From assembly GCA_013396635.1 (NCBI GenBank), contig WBMW01000582.1, positions 1,858,703 to 1,922,702 on the forward strand: 64,000 bases of DNA. Reading direction: 5' to 3'. Shown one piece after another: positions 1 through 15,000 of this stretch. The position numbers were made by a program, and so were the translations under genes. How positions within the stretch are numbered: the stretch's first letter is position 1; every line of letters starts with the position of its first letter. Below the pieces are notes generated by a model. It was given only the letters and a program-made list of their open reading frames with translations, ran no database searches and was not told the origin of the DNA. Source of the stretch: Penelope pileata. Lineage: Eukaryota; Chordata; Aves; Galliformes; Cracidae.

Positions 1-540
1 ACATGGGGCTGCCCCAACAGCAGAAACAAGCAGGCAGGTCAGCCCAGCCGCCTCACCTACCCACAGCCCCAGCCAGTGGGCTGGCAGCTGCCCAGCTCTG
101 CCATCCAGAGCTGCAAGCCAAGGAGCACGCAGTCCTGCCTACCCATCTCTTCCTTTTGGCACTAACAGTGTCCCGTACCACAGCCTAGAACCTGCTAGTC
201 ACAGCAGGCTCAAATTTATTGTCCAGCACACTAACTGAGAGGGATAGTTAAGACTCTTCCTCTTCAAGGTTTTCCACCGTACCATTAAAAATCACTCCTT
301 GTCGTAAAGTCAGCCTAACAGCTGTGAATGTCAAGCTACCTTAATATCTGTTGAGACGTGTCACCTCAGCTCTGTAACCAAGCCCTTTGCCTCTGGTTCT
401 GCTTGCTGTTCGGAGCCCCTAGACCACTGCAGCTGGAGGCCCAGAGGTCCTCCCTCACAGAGGGCTGCAGCTAGGCCCTGTCCCTGCACTCCTGCCAGAG
501 GTGCACCTGCAGAGGCACACAGTCCTCCTGCATAGCACTC
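1..540. other. Unclassified GC-raised left edge
   Basis: This stretch is richer in G and C than the next 50 kb and is cut by the window edge. It has only one short open frame, without codon-like character, and few CpG dinucleotides, so it is not a CpG island. It could be the end of an old transposable element or an exon-poor part of a transcript lying to the left. No diagnostic repeat terminus or splice structure is visible. Confidence 0.3.
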
Positions 541-1889
541 AGAAATTGGAAGGGATGTTGCCCCTGCTATTGGGTGATGTGAGCTTTCCAGATGGAAAAT
601 AGTTCAGTTCAGAATTGAACTGAGCAGGAAAGCAGTGTGCCCACAGACAGTGGTGGCCTGTGGAAAGCTGAGGGTGCTTTTCTCTGCTTCCAAGATTGAA
701 TGGAGACTGTTTATTTTTATGACTATAGTAGCTGCTTAATTTTATGTACACATATATATATGTATCTTTGGGTTTAATCCATTTTTATTCACTATTACAT
801 TTTTTTTACCAAACACATTTATAAACCATTTTCTTCAAGTAATACTGTTGGGATGCACTGCCAGCAAAAACTGATTATCTGTTACATAAATCTCAGTCTG
901 CTCAGGCCCACATTTCTGAAATATTACATCTTCTTATTATGATATGAGGAAACAAGTCCCCTCTTCCAGTATTTACGGAACAGAAGAAAAACTGCATATT
1001 AAATACTATTTCTAGATTTCATTTATATCCTTCAAACAGCTTAAAATCATCATTAGAAGAACATTAAAGAAAACAGAAAAAATGATAAATATGTAGATAA
1101 GTAAATGTCAAAGCCATTATAGATCTTTTCTTAAACACGCTTAATATAATGCTCTGAAATGAAAGAAAATTAGTATTGTGAAAACCGGTTTGAAAATTAA
1201 AATCTTTTAGTTCTGCAGTAACTGTAGGAATGTATTACGAAGTTAGGCAGCAATCATGTGCATAATTAAAGAAGTGATTATATGTATATTTATACCATCA
1301 ATGCATAATCCTCAATTTGTTTAACATAAAACAGAACATCAAGGAAACGAGAATTTAAATTCCACTTGTTTAATACGGAAGATTAAGTACATTAAAAATT
1401 GCTTGTAATTTTAAAGTGTATAACTTGAACAAAATTTCAAGGTGGAAAATACTTTGGAGGAGATAATGAGTGGGGGGAGAAAAGGAAAATATTAATATTG
1501 TACTTTATGAACAGAAACTTGATTTGTAATTAAAGAGTGGTATGTTCCCATTTCAAATACTTTAAGAGAAGGTAATGACAATTAAATAGACATCTATTTC
1601 ACTTCTGACAAACAAGATAGATAGAGTTCTTTAGTTTTCACATAGAATTTTTGTCTGGGTCCAGCAGCACACGCAAAATCTCCGTTACAGCATATACATC
1701 TCTGTCATCTCAGAAACATTTCTTTATATTCCTGTTAAAAACAGGATGTATTCTGTGTTTGTGATGAGATTCTTGGGACTTTTGTACTACACATTCTTGT
1801 TGATTAGTACACTGAATGCAATTTAAAGTGTTCACCTCCTTTCTTGGAAAGACTGGAAGATGCTTTAAGCACCCTCTAATCCCAAACAG
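541..1889. other. AT-rich intergenic DNA, no feature seen
   Basis: Plain AT-rich sequence with stops in all frames. A short inverted repeat with 7-base arms (CAGTTCA, loop GAAT, TGAACTG) sits near 605-622 and is probably chance. No transposon end, RNA gene or exon was recognised. Confidence 0.5.
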
Positions 1890-2166
1890 GCTTGTTCAGG
1901 AAAACCCAGGATAGAAAGGAGTACAAACAGACGGGCCTCTGTGAGGTGTTGCTGAGGAAGTTTCACACCCTCTTAGCAAATGCAAAGCTCTGGGACCTCT
2001 GCTTCCGATTACGCACTAAATTTCATGGACCAAAACATAGAGACTTCAGAGTTCAAGAAGCATTTAGACTACACTCAGAAAGACAGTTTGATTTTTGGGT
2101 AGAGAAAGGAGCTGGGCTAAATGATCCTTGTGGGTCCCTTCCAACTCAGGGTATTCCATGATTCTA
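1890..2166 (+). mobile_element. CR1 LINE 3' end fragment (old, diverged)
   Basis: The right end reads GATCCTTGTGGGTCCCTTCC, then CAACTCAGGGTATTCCATGATTCTAT. This is the characteristic CR1 3' terminus, where CCTTCCAACYC is followed by ATTCTATG-type octamers. CR1 is the dominant avian non-LTR retrotransposon; copies are usually 5'-truncated and end in this octamer, not poly(A). The upstream boundary is uncertain. An 89-residue open frame over the fragment (from 1,892) does not resemble a reverse transcriptase and is taken as 3' UTR. The single degenerate octamer and many differences suggest an old insertion. Confidence 0.7.
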
Positions 2167-5100
2167 TTGCTCTTTCTCCAGTCTCAGCCGAGGGCTGTGG
2201 CAAAGCTTATTCCTTCACATTTTTCTTCTCACAGAGTGTAGAGCGTACTTATCTATTTTGATAACAGTATTTACAGTGTTTTCTTTTAGTCTCTTTTGAA
2301 ATGGTACCCAGCTGTCTTGAAGGCAGCCTTTTTTACGTTTGATTGGCAGCACTCTCAAGACCAAATATTGAGCAGTTCTAAGACAGAATTAAAGAGCTAT
2401 CAATGTAAATATAATGTTCTGTCTTACAAAGAGTTCTGTGGTTAATTGAATACTGGAAATAGATATTAGCCCATATTGTCAGTGTTGTATGGACTTGATA
2501 GGATAAGGACTCATCTGTCATCAAAATCAAAGGTATTATGGAACTTTCTGCACCCTTAATTCTGTCGTTCAAGGGATTCCAGCTTTCCTCTGACCCTTTA
2601 GCAATGCCAACCCTTCTGTGCGCAGACACTATAACACATTAACAGTCATCTGCTCCTGAGTAGGGAGGAAATAATATTGTGTGCAGAAAGTGCATACTTC
2701 CAGGTGAAGTAAGAAAAACAATACCAAGTATTTTGCTTTTCATTTTTGTACTTTTTGGAGTTGGTGTCAAAAAAAAAAAAAAAAGAAAACACAATGATGT
2801 TAAAGTTATAGTATACAAGCGATTCAAGTGAGATGAACAGGAAATTTTGTTTTACATAACATCTGTTGTTTTAAAATACTGTAAACATTTAACCTTGTAT
2901 GTATATTCATTATCATATAAATTATTTTACTACCATAACATATTTCTTTAAACAATTATTCAAAACATTGATATTTGTGCCACTATTGCAGAAAAATGCA
3001 TTTTAAAATATTTACTAAAGCTATTTAAGTACCATAACATTTGTTATTTATGTCAAAGACTTTTGGAGCAGCTACCTCTATATTATTCCTTTGCATTACA
3101 GGGAGGGTATCTCTATTAATTGCTTACTTAGCAATGTATGTTTCCTCTGATTTAAGAGTGTTACTCAAATTACTCCCTCTGGTTATCATTAGAAATGTGA
3201 GAGCTTGAAAAATCAAAGCTGTACTGCAAGTCAGTGTCATCAACAGCTGCAAAAACGGCAAGTCAATACAATTAATAGAAGTAATTTTTTGCAAATATTA
3301 TTTTTATATAAGCATACAAACATTGTTAATCAAGCTTATAAGTAAAAAAAATAGGAAGTGATATTTTACAATTTATCATTTGTGAAGTCAGTCAATTGGT
3401 CAACACAAAATATTGTGTTCATATTTACAATATTTAATACCTTAAATATCAAAAAATGTAAAACAGTGAAATGAGAATTGATATTTATAATTACATATTA
3501 AAAATATTTTCAAATGAGCTAATGCAGAAATCTTATCTGTGCCCTTTTATGATTTAGTAAATTATTAAATTGTAATTGTATTAAATTAATTATTAAATAA
3601 ATGGGCTGATTTTTCTGTATGTTACTGTATCTTAGCTCACTGTGGCCCAGACCATAAGTCAAATGTAGCTTCTAAGCATTTCAAAGTGCGCTGTGACAAC
3701 ATGGACAGAGAAGATGCTGAGACTAACATGCAGGCTATGTGCTCCAAGAAGTGATAGTGCATGTCAAAGTCCACAGATTCTGCCAACAGCTTGAATCTGA
3801 GCTCTGCTGCTTTCTTTTGAAGATGATGCTCAGTACAGGCCTTTGTTCCTGACATTTTCTTTTTGTTACTGTAGTCTGAGAATACCTAAATATCCTCACT
3901 CACATATTCCTGTAGCTATTTTGGTTCGACTCACTTCTCAAATTTTTTAATCATTCAGCTACCTGTCCTTAGAAATCTCTTCTAATAATTAAGCACCGCA
4001 TGATGTGATCTTGCCTAACACATATTTATGGAATTCTACAATTATTTTTCACAGTCAGCAACTGGAGAAAACACCTGAGATATTCTGAGGAACAAGGAAT
4101 TACATGGCATTAAATGTATTTCTAATGAAGTAGACTGTTATCAGTTCTGATTAATTTGCAGAGAAAAAAGACACTGTTCTACTTCAGGTCTGTTTAAAGG
4201 TCTTCCGTAGAATTTAAATATTCTGCCTGTCTTCTGCTGGCCCATTCTTTTAGACTGTTTCTTTTCAGGAAAAAGTTATGAATCTTACAAATTAACAATT
4301 AAATAAATAATACATTGTAAAATGTCATTTAATTTCAGTGAGTAACTATTATTTTATGACATCAGTTGTGCTTTTTAGAGTATGGCTTTTTAGAATAGCT
4401 GTTCTTGTGATTTGTCTTTTAAGGAAAGGGAATCTGGGTAAAAAAAGACCTCATTGCAACTCATAACTATTATGCTTTTGCTGAGAATTTTTACATGCTA
4501 ATTATGAAGTCTTCAGATTAGCAAAGCATGAATTACGAATGCTTTTACAGCAGTTAGTATCAGTCTGAAGTTTTTTAAAAAATTAAAGGATTATATAAAA
4601 TACTTAAATATATACTAAGAAAAAAGAAAAACAAGGTATTTTAAATGCTACAATAGGCTTCTTAAAAAAATTAGCATGAACTTGTCCTTTTTATCATACT
4701 TATTATAGAAATATCATTTTGGAAAGTCTCAGAATTGACACCTGGTTAAGTTGTTATCCGATGTTAAAGATGTAAAAGACAATTGATTTTCTCAGATTTT
4801 TGTTATTATTAAATGACAGAACTCTCAAAATAATTTGGAAGGAACAAAATGTGTTCAAACTATTGTAAGGTAAAGAAGCAATATTAATTGACATATATTG
4901 CAACGCTCAATGGAATGTAGTGTGAAGTGTTACACTAAGTCTGTGTGAATTTGTTCATCAGTCCTGTCACTTCAGTTTTAAGATGTGTTATCTGGAATGA
5001 TTTACAGGTACAAGGGACTAAAAAAGAAGACATCACCATTTCACACCAAGAAATGTTCCAATTATACCCTGTTACCTGTATGAGCAATTTATAATTTCAA

Positions 5101-5441
5101 CTATCTAAAGTATAGGGCCAAGGTTCTGTATTGTTAATTGATATGGGGATGAATGGAGTAGCACACTTTGCAATTTTTTAGGATATTGAATGTGATAGGA
5201 CATCAATACTGAATAATGTATATCTGAATAATATTTTGAAGTTGGAAATGTCTACAGTGAGTACACACAGTACTTTTACTTATAGCTTCTATCTTGTAAA
5301 CATTTTTATCAAAATGATTATGTATCTCAAACTGGTTATATACATCAAACTGGAAGCTAAAACTTGACAAAATATCAAGGTGAATTGGTATGAAGTATAT
5401 GTTCCTAAATATTCCACAGTTAGGCCTGTGTTATATATAGT
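2167..5441. other. AT-rich intergenic DNA
   Basis: Very AT-rich sequence with a 16-base A run at 2,769-2,784. A less AT-rich patch at about 3,605-3,860 carries a 72-codon minus-strand open frame that I do not recognise and that has no supporting splice or promoter structure. Nothing else could be supported. Confidence 0.5.
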
Positions 5442-6063
5442 CTGTAGGGAAACAGTTGATCACAGCATGAACTAATGATTGAGCACATGGTGGAGGGGTG
5501 TGGCTGGCCTGGGGAACACAGGTGCATCACTTGCACCTGTGACTGGAAGGGGTGGACCTGGGGCGGAGTTGCCCCAGGCTTAGATAAAGGCCAGCCAGCC
5601 AGAGAAGAAAGGAGCTTGAGGAGGGAGAGCTGGAGAGAGAAGAAGCTTGAGCTGGAGGGAGCAGCTTGAGAAGATGGAGGAAGAAGCTTGAGAGAAGGAG
5701 AAGATTGGTGAGGAGCTGGAGAAAGAAAGAAAAGATGAAATGGCATTGTCGTGAGAGTTTTGGGGACCTTTTTTCTGTGATATTGTCATAAATTGTTTTA
5801 TGCTGTGGAGGTTTCATTCTGTTTTTCCTCTACTCTCATGCATTCTGCCGTGGAAGTCAGGCCAGTACATCCCACTGTGGAATTTGTAAAAGTATTAAAC
5901 ATAGGTTCCATGAAGTGTCATAGGTCATCACTGGAAAGATGTATTTCCCTATAAAAAGAGGAAAGATATTACTTCCATTGTTTCTACATAGACTGGTGCA
6001 GGTACACCTTAATAAACCGTACCTTTTGAACTATTGAGGACTGCTGCTAAGAGTCACTGACAC
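5442..6063 (+). mobile_element. Possible solo LTR or retroelement remnant
   Basis: This block is unlike its AT-rich surroundings. It contains a GC-richer part (5,480-5,600), a purine-rich tract with repeated GAAGCTTGAG-like units (5,605-5,740), a TATA-like CTATAAAAAG near 5,950 and, about 60 bases later, an AATAAA polyadenylation signal near 6,010. TATA box, poly(A) signal and a short downstream tail in that order fit an LTR. Neither the TG...CA ends nor a target-site duplication could be fixed, and no internal retroviral coding sequence is present. An unrelated composite repeat is the main alternative. Confidence 0.25.
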
Positions 6064-9000
6064 TTCCACTGATTTCTGCTCATAAGAATCTCATATAATC
6101 TTTCAGGAAATACCTATACATGTTTACAGTACTACCTGCAATGTTCTTAGAACCTGTGAAAAAATTCAAAACAATTGTTCCCCAAACTACACACCTCACA
6201 GGCTTGAATTCTACCTCTTTGCCTGCTGAATGCAGGTCATTTATAAATCTACTTACTTCTGAAGTAAATAAATGTGAAATTGATAAAATTAGTGCAATAA
6301 ATTGAAAAGGAAAACCCAAAATCACAGACAGTTCTATAGTTTATTTCTTCTAATTATCTGGTCTTAATAAATAATGAAAAGCACTTAGTGTCCAAATTGT
6401 TTCTGTTGTAGGCAAGCAGATGGTCTAACAGTACACAGGAGGCAAACACGGTAGAGAGAGATTAGCATTATTTAAAATTTGTGGGATGGTGCAAGCTTTT
6501 TTCCTTACCATCACATGCCTTTCATTGAGATGGAAGATTTCTCCTATACCAGCATCTAGTAGGGAAGAGCAACCATTCTGAGAAGCAGCTATTCTTCCCA
6601 AGCTGGGATGAATTCTTGAATGTACAGTGGAAACAGCAGATGACTTCATGAATCTGGAAGCTGTAACTGTTATGTGAACTTAATTTTCCCATCCAAAGTA
6701 ACACACCTGTGAAAATCTGTGTCTTGTTTTTAAAAGTTTCCTGTCTTATTTTCAGAAGATGCGGTTTGCCCTGATATGAATGACTTCTAAATAAAACACT
6801 GTTCAATTGAATTAATTCAGATAATTATTCAGATAATTATTATATTAACACTAATTCAAGACTTGAATGTGACTTCATTAGGGAAAAAGTTGAATATACA
6901 GTGTAAAAATTTATGAATGTTTCTTTTACTTAAAGAGCTGTAGATGTTCTATGCAGTAAAATTAAGTGAACCTTTTGGAGAAACTACACAACAGAAACTC
7001 TATATGTCTCTTAGTCCAGTACAAACCATATTGTCAGGTTTGTGACTAAGGTTATTCTGAATATATGAGACTGCTTAAGAGTATTTACTTCACAGATGAT
7101 GGGTCATCTGAAGACCACAGACAGTAAACTCTGGAGAGTTTTATTTATATAAATGTAATTTCCATTGAATGTAGACTAACCTGTCTACATTCTTCATAAT
7201 TATAAGAACATGCACTCCTTGACTATGATATGTGGGTTTGCATGAATCAGTATTCAAAAGGATAGCCTATGATGCTCTTTATGTTGGCAGCTTCTGTAAA
7301 GGCCTGGGTAGTGGAGTAACAAGCTGTTCCATGATCTACTATCAAATATCTCTGGGCAGAAAAAGAAAGCTGTTGATAAGGCCAGGAGACACAAATCTGC
7401 AGAAGCAAAATCACCAGAATATGGCTAGGATAAATACACAGACAAACAGAACAAAACAGACTAGGAAATAAAACTGCAAAGGAAAACAGGACAGATCCTG
7501 TAGGCAAAACGTCACTGCCTAGGTAGCATCTTTACAGCAGACAGTTTTCCTACTAAATAAGTGATTGTGTACACACACAAAAATAAGCAAGGCAATAGGC
7601 TTGAAAGAATGTCCAGTTTTATACTGGATGTCTAAGTTTTGCATCCTTCATCCTGAGAAAAACCTTTTGTTTGAGGAAGGCTTCCAAGCCCAACTGCTGG
7701 CAATTACAGCTTTGGGGATCTGTAAGCTAAACTTAGGGAAAAAGTTGTTGGAGAGGAAAGAAGAAAGAAGCCGATCTATCTTTTCTGTGTAAGACAATGC
7801 TCTGCTGTCTTTATAGCCTGGTCAGATGAATGCAAAACCTTAAGCTTCTCCAAGTGTCCTGGCTATGCAAACTGTCAAAGTCCATTTAAGGCTAGCTGTT
7901 GTAGTGTATGAGGCATGTTGCAATTGCTTCCTGTCATGCTGTTTCCCAGTTGGATTTAGAAGTGAGCCAAAATGGTGTGCTATATGAAATGCTATAATAA
8001 TTGTGTTATTTACAGTAACTGGAATTGGCACATGCTTATCTAAATGTGCTGGCTAATAATCATATTTCTTCGGTGTGCATTGCAGATTGCTTCTGAGCAC
8101 TCAGGACAGCATGGATAGAAATAGATACCACAAGGAAATAACAATAAAATGAGAGGTCTATATGTGACTTTCTGTAGGCATGTCTAAATATTATCCAAAA
8201 ACAAATCTGAAAGGCCTGTTATACTTCTGGAAGTCTATAAGCAAACCTTACAGAAGAAGACATGGGATTGTTATACGCATGCTACCTGAAAATGTAGACC
8301 AGTCTACTTCACTGAGAGATTCCGCTAGTAAGCAATGACATAGAGAGAGTACAAACTCCCTATACAAATTCAAGTGTGGTCATTGACTAAGAACTGATCA
8401 TGAAAGAATTTGAGAGAATACAATATAGAGTTGCTGACACAGTCATAGCTCCAGGAAAGACTAATTAAAGCTAATTTGTTTAGTGAAGATCTGGAATTTT
8501 TTATAATTAGAGGAAATAATAAAATCAGGAGTTCCAGAGACACTAGTAGAAGCAGTTGTCCTCTGGAAATTTTTTTTAAGTGAGGGAGGTACAGAGCAGC
8601 TGCCAGCTATGCTAACCATGAGCAGTGGTAACAACCATTGTGGTCCAAAATCAGATCCAGGTCCGATGTTACTGCTTCCTACTGTTTCCCTGTTTTCCCC
8701 TTTTGAGCTCTATATCACTACAAATACTCTTGCCTTGAATGTAGTCAATACAAATACTGTACCCAGTAATAAATAGTGTTTCTGTGTTTAGGTAGAATAG
8801 CAGATGATTTCTTTATTTGACAAAGAAACTCCATTTATTTTTTTCTGATGCAATCTATGTTCTGGAACATATGTGTTGCTGTTGCAAGCATGACACCATT
8901 TTGGTTGTACTTCAGAGGTGTTCACTTTGCCAGCTCTAATGCAGTTTTTAACAGCTTGTCTTTTTGTGACATATTGCAATTATGCCAAACTATGTAATCA

Positions 9001-12000
9001 CTTATTTCACATCAAAGTTTCAAGTTTTTGTATGATATGCAGCCTTAAAACTTCAAATTCCACTACTCAGTAAAGCAATTAACTGCCTCATGGGGGTGAA
9101 TTTCACAGGAAAAAAAATAACAATTATGCTTAAAAGAAAATAATTTAATGAACAAGGCACCAGAGATGTTATCTCCATCTCGCTGAGGTAGGTGGGAGGT
9201 TTGTGACTCAGCTGAGTCAGGGCTTTACCTCAGGACAAGATCTTTGTGTAATGAATAATAATGACTAAGAAAAACTAAGCAATGGACTGTCTTGCTAAAA
9301 GAAATCTGCTTGAAGTTTATTGTACCTTTTCTCTGCAGGCTTCCACATGCCTCCTACAAGTTGAGACCACATTTTTGGATGTGGCACTGTGGCCTCTTAA
9401 AAACTCAGAATTCATCCTTTTGGCTGGTAAAAGTAGTGCGTGGGATTTATAGAACTGATTTCTGTTTAGACTGAGAAGCAAAAATTTTACAAAATGAAAA
9501 TAAAAAAAAAGTAAATTCTTCAAACTCCTACTCAAAGATAGCCAATTATGGAGTAGTTTGTTGCATTTTCCCAGCACTGAAGTCAAATCTCCTGAGATTT
9601 TTTTATAAATGAAAAATATTTATGAAAATTCTAATTTTAAAAGAATAAAAATGTTTTCCCCTTAGATACGAAGGGAATTTTAAATATAAAAGATTAAAAA
9701 AAAAAAATAGAGGATTGTATTTCTTGGTAAAATATGTTAATACAAGTAGAATTTGTTAATTGCCTGTAATTCCTTAGGAATCTAGGTTTTTGAGGGTAGG
9801 AAAGAGGTATGAAACAGATACCGTGTTGTGATCCATGTCCAACAAAGGAGTAGGATAAACGTCAGTGAATTAAGGCACTTGCATCGTATCAAAAGTTTCT
9901 AATGGTCAAGTTTAACTGGCAATCTATTTGTCTGATTGCATACTTTTACTGCAATTTTGATTATTCTAGATTCTCAGAGACAAATGTTAGTGGCCTGAAA
10001 ATGGAAATTTTGTGGATTCTTTCTGTGGCATATGTGCTTTGAAGTAGCCTTAATCTTGCCTTAGTACCATTTAAATGTAATAAAAGTGGTCATCCTGCCA
10101 TCCTGCCCTGCAGATATTCCCAGTCTATATGCTGTTTTAAAGAGCTGTTAGGGGAATTAAAACAAAACTGAAGAAAGTACTTATTTTTAACATGACAAAA
10201 ACTGAGGAATCAAGCTACTTTAAGATATTGTTTGAGACAAGGGCTAATTTAAAAAAAAATACACACACTGAATTATTAAATTTATGTGATGTCTAATCTC
10301 AGAAGATCTGTTTTAACTGCAAAATAGGTGTTTTAGAGGGGTGAACTCAAAATTACCGTACTTAATAGAGTATTCCAAAGAATTGGCAAAAATGTAACAC
10401 TCAAAATGAGGTTGTCTTTGAACTTGTCCCTCTCCAGGAATTTGGTAGCTAACTGAATACATCAGGCAACTGCTTTTAATTCACATGCACATAATCATGA
10501 CCCACTGATAGGAGAAGGATAGGAGAGTGCTATGCAACTCTTTGCCTTTTAAAATAAGCCTGATAAAATGGTGATCCTAGCTTGTTCAAAAAAAAAGGCT
10601 TAGTTGACTAGAGCAGCAAACACAGGAGACTTAACAATTACCTTTCTTTTTCCATGAGAATCAAGCTCTTGGCACCAGATTTGCACCTGCATAAGAAGGA
10701 ATGCAAGACTCCTGATGCCATAGAGTATGTAATTTTGTAAGCCAGTTGGTACGTATGTTCCTAGAAAGGAAAATCTTCAGACTGATAGCCATTGCCTAGC
10801 TTCTGCCTATCATTCAATAAAAAGTAAAATGTCTGACATTGGGAATCCAAAAACAGTATGCCCATTCAGAGATCATACAACTGTGTTCTTTCCTCACTGT
10901 TTCTCTTTTCTGGCACCGTGAATTTTCCATTTCCTTATAGTGCCACAGCTTATCTCTACCTAGTGGCCTTGGTTCATCAAGAAGGATATAAAGGGATAAT
11001 CACACTACTACCATTTTATGCATGGTGATTGCTTTTATCAAATGGGTTCTGAGTGAGAATTTTAACCATTTTTTACATAAAACCCTTAACACTGCCAGTT
11101 GCTATGTTTTAAAACAGATACAATGACATTTTCCAGGATACCTAAACTCTGTTTTTAATATGAAGTGCGTTCAGAGCATGCATATTAGATATGGCAGTTA
11201 GATGTTAGTGTGCTATGAGATGCAGGTACATCTCACCCTTCTAAGTATAACTGTGTATGCATGAAAAGAGCAGGTTAAGGTGCTTCTGCTGGTACACAGA
11301 AGTCCTGCAACTACATGAGATATATGCAGAAGAAACTGAGGGTTGGCAGGAACTTAAAGCACCAGGTGATTTCTCAGTTGCTACAGAGATAACTCTCAGC
11401 AGAACCTTCTAAGTCTCAGTGAGCCATGAGAGTGGATAATATGATGAAAAAAAGGCATCATCTACTTAATGAGGAAACAGTAATAACTGGATCATAATAT
11501 CCAATATGTATATATGCAACACACAGAATACTTAAATCATAGTTGATAGAGAAGAAGTGAATGAAGATAAATTTTTTTGAAATAAATGAAATCCTCTGAG
11601 GCGTATTATGACCACGTGACATACTCAACTATTTCTTATAAGGATGAATTTTGGGGTTACCACAAGTCCTTAGGAATATTTGGAGTTTACTATATCCTTT
11701 CAAACAGCTACACAGTACATTTAGAAACAGAAAGCAAAGAGGTAAAATGTACTTCCAATTAAAAAAAGTTCATGGCTTCATAAGCTCTTTGTAAATTTTT
11801 TCTTCAAAATCACTGCCTTAAATTCTAGGCAGTTCAGATTCCTATCTGGACACAGAGGCCCTACTCCTCCAGTATCCTTCAACACACAGATTCAAAAGGA
11901 TTACTAACCCAAGTCTCTTAAGTCACAATTTGCAGGCACATGTCCTACACTTGTGTAATTTTACATTTATGAAGTGTTGTCTGTAATGTCGATACAACAC

Positions 12001-15000
12001 AGATTTAACCCCAAACTATTCTGTTTTGCTGTCCCTGCAGAAGCCACCAGACTGCCCCTTCTCCTCCCCCACTACTAATCCAATTTAGTACCAGATAAAA
12101 TAGTCTTTGTCTCTGTTGTTGTTTGTGTCAGCATGCTGTAATTTGGTAAATGCATGTGCTTTCTGATAATCCCTATTACTCTCTCAGAATGCTAAAGTTA
12201 AATTCTCTACTTATTTTCCCTTTTAGAAACACCAGGAACCTATATTTGGAACTTAAACATTATTTTTGGTTACTTGATTATTTTCTTCAGTGTCACTGGT
12301 AACAATCTAGTCTATATTACTGTACTTGTAGTGGCTGTTAAAACATCTCTGTTGGCTTATCCTTAGGGATGTCTTTTTCTTGTCAGTGTGGGACCTTTAT
12401 GCTCTTGCTCAGCTGACTTCATTATCAGGTTCATTGCAGCTGAAAACACAATAACCTACAATATAGAACCTGTCGTAATGCTCCTATCTTTTTCTCATTT
12501 TTCAGTTTAAAGATCTATAATAAATATCATGAAAATTGCTTTCTAAGAGTCTCTCACCTGCTGCTATGCTATGTCTGGTACTTTATTTCTTCCTTGGATT
12601 CCTATACCGACTTAGGTGGCCCAGATTTGGCCTACATTGTGATAGCAGAACACTATCTCTATTATAGGCAACGTTGAGAACTTAGTTCCTTTTACATGGT
12701 TGACTTTTGAACTGCTCTAAAATTCACGTACTATACTGGATTGCCTTACAGCTTGGTATCCTCATGTGGTTTCCTATTCAAAACTTGAGAACACATGAAT
12801 AAAGCAATCTCCTCCCAGATTGCTCTCCCTCACCACAACTTGTCACAAGATCAACTGATTATATCAATGTTTTTCTGCTCAAAGTAATGATCCAGCTACG
12901 GCTCTGATCACACCCAAAACCTTTTAGTCAGTCAATTACTACTCCAGTGAATGGATCTTGGTCACTGTGCCTTTGTGAAAGCAAAATTGAAAATGATATT
13001 AAAAAAAAATTATTCTTTACACAAACGTGAACTTACCAAAATCAAAAAAGACATTGTGAGACATGGACTGAGTGGCTGTAATGCTACCAAGCTTACAAAA
13101 GTTGAGCAAACTGGGCACTACTAAAGGACATGCTATTTCCCTTGATTCTAAACTGTTCCATATGAGCGTAATTAGCTCAGTTTCTCTACACAGATGGGAG
13201 ATCTAAGCTTGACTCTGTAAGGACCACAAAGGCTTTAAGTTTATTAGCATTTAACTGATCTTAAGAATATTACACATATAAATTATGCATATTATTATAC
13301 ATATATATTATTACACATGCATTTTACAAAGCATATTACATGTATATATGTTAATATCATAGACTATCATAAATTATACTTACGTATAATAAAATACATC
13401 AATATATTTAGTAGTAGAGGGAAATAAGGCTTTTCTCCCTTAAGAATGTTTCTAAGCATCACTTTCTAACCATCAGTTCCCTATAGGAACCAGTATCTAG
13501 AAGTTTCTATCACTCCTAGGGATTTAGTTCCTCTTCTTTCTGTCCTTGAAAAGCAGAAAATGTTTCAGGCACAGAAATGTTTAAAAAATATATATCAGGC
13601 ACAGGGGTACACCCAATCTGATAGACTTTGTCAGAGGAATTGAATGGAAGTAATGTGTGGGAGGGAGATACATGGGTGGTGGGAGAACAACTTGTTCCAG
13701 TTCATAATTAGGAAAGGATTCAGCAAATATTAACTATTTAGCTCAAAGTACAAAACTGAGAAAGCCTGTGACCATGAGATTCTTCAGTAAGATGCTGCCT
13801 TACATATATGAAAAAGCAGAAACCTTTTATATGTAGATTGCTTTTACAGTGCTAGTGACTTAATGAGATGGATAGGAGGAGAGTGTCATCTGAAAATGTT
13901 ATAGAGGTATGTTCTTCAAGGGTTGTTGGAGTAGTAGTATGGAAAGATAACAGTCTTAAAATCTCACGCTGTAGTTACTGTAACTGCCATTCAATAAAAC
14001 TGAAAATTTTGTGCTTGTATCTGTGGTTTCTCTCATTCGATGCATAGATGACCATAATGATACTTAGAGGATGAGAATTCAGCAGTCATACAGTAGCCTT
14101 TATTTTGCCTTGTACAGTAGCATTCCAAATGCAAACATGCTTAAAATTATAGATGCATAAAATATCACTGTATCTTAGGAGAAACAGTTGTATCTAACCA
14201 GAAAAAAAAATCTGAAGAAATTCAGTTATCAGATAAACAAAAATATTCCTAGTGAAAATTTTTGCTTTTTCATGCAGCCAGGTTCAGCAACTCAGACCTC
14301 TAATTTGCAGGAAGTGAAAGGAATGCATTTGGTAATTATAGTTTAGAAAACTATAATTAAAATACACAGCCATGTATCCTGAATTCTGTCTTCTAAGAGT
14401 GACTTTCTTAACTTCCCAGAATACATATATGCTTCATTTCCCTCTTAACTATATTGAAATTAAGCTTTGTCTACATGGCAGCCAACCAGTAAGAACTCTG
14501 TTTGACATTTTTTTCTCATTTTGTGGATGATACCACCTAACACAATAGTTACACTTCCTTGTCATTGCATCCCCAGATTACTCTCCAATTAGATAGAAGA
14601 CTGCTCTCAATTCAGAAAGACCCATGTGCTCTACTGACCCAAACGGTATAGTGCAGTGGTGAGATGAGGTTTGTGGAGTCCCTTTTCTTTTTTCAGTCCC
14701 TTTCATCATAAGAACATCTGAGATCATGACATATCCTCAGCTGTAGTGCTGTAAATTTGGTTTACTGTTCAGTATACTACCTCTACCAGATACAGTAAAA
14801 CACCTGATGGCTTTCAGTAATACAGAAGTATTAGAATTAAGATTATTTCCTCATTTCCTGCAACAAATATTCTCCATTTATTAGAAAATTCTACTCAGTA
14901 ATATAAAAGAACATGCTGTACAGATACTTATGTTACCCTTAATTTCATGTAGATTATTTTATTATTTACCTTACCCTAAAATACTTTTATCTTCTCTCTG

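Noticed and set aside
3637..3855. 72-codon minus-strand open frame in a slightly GC-richer patch
   Set aside because: No recognised family, promoter, splice sites or repeat signature.
7232..7792. Several frames of 75-86 codons on both strands
   Set aside because: Lengths are expected by chance, with no recognisable motifs or splice structure.
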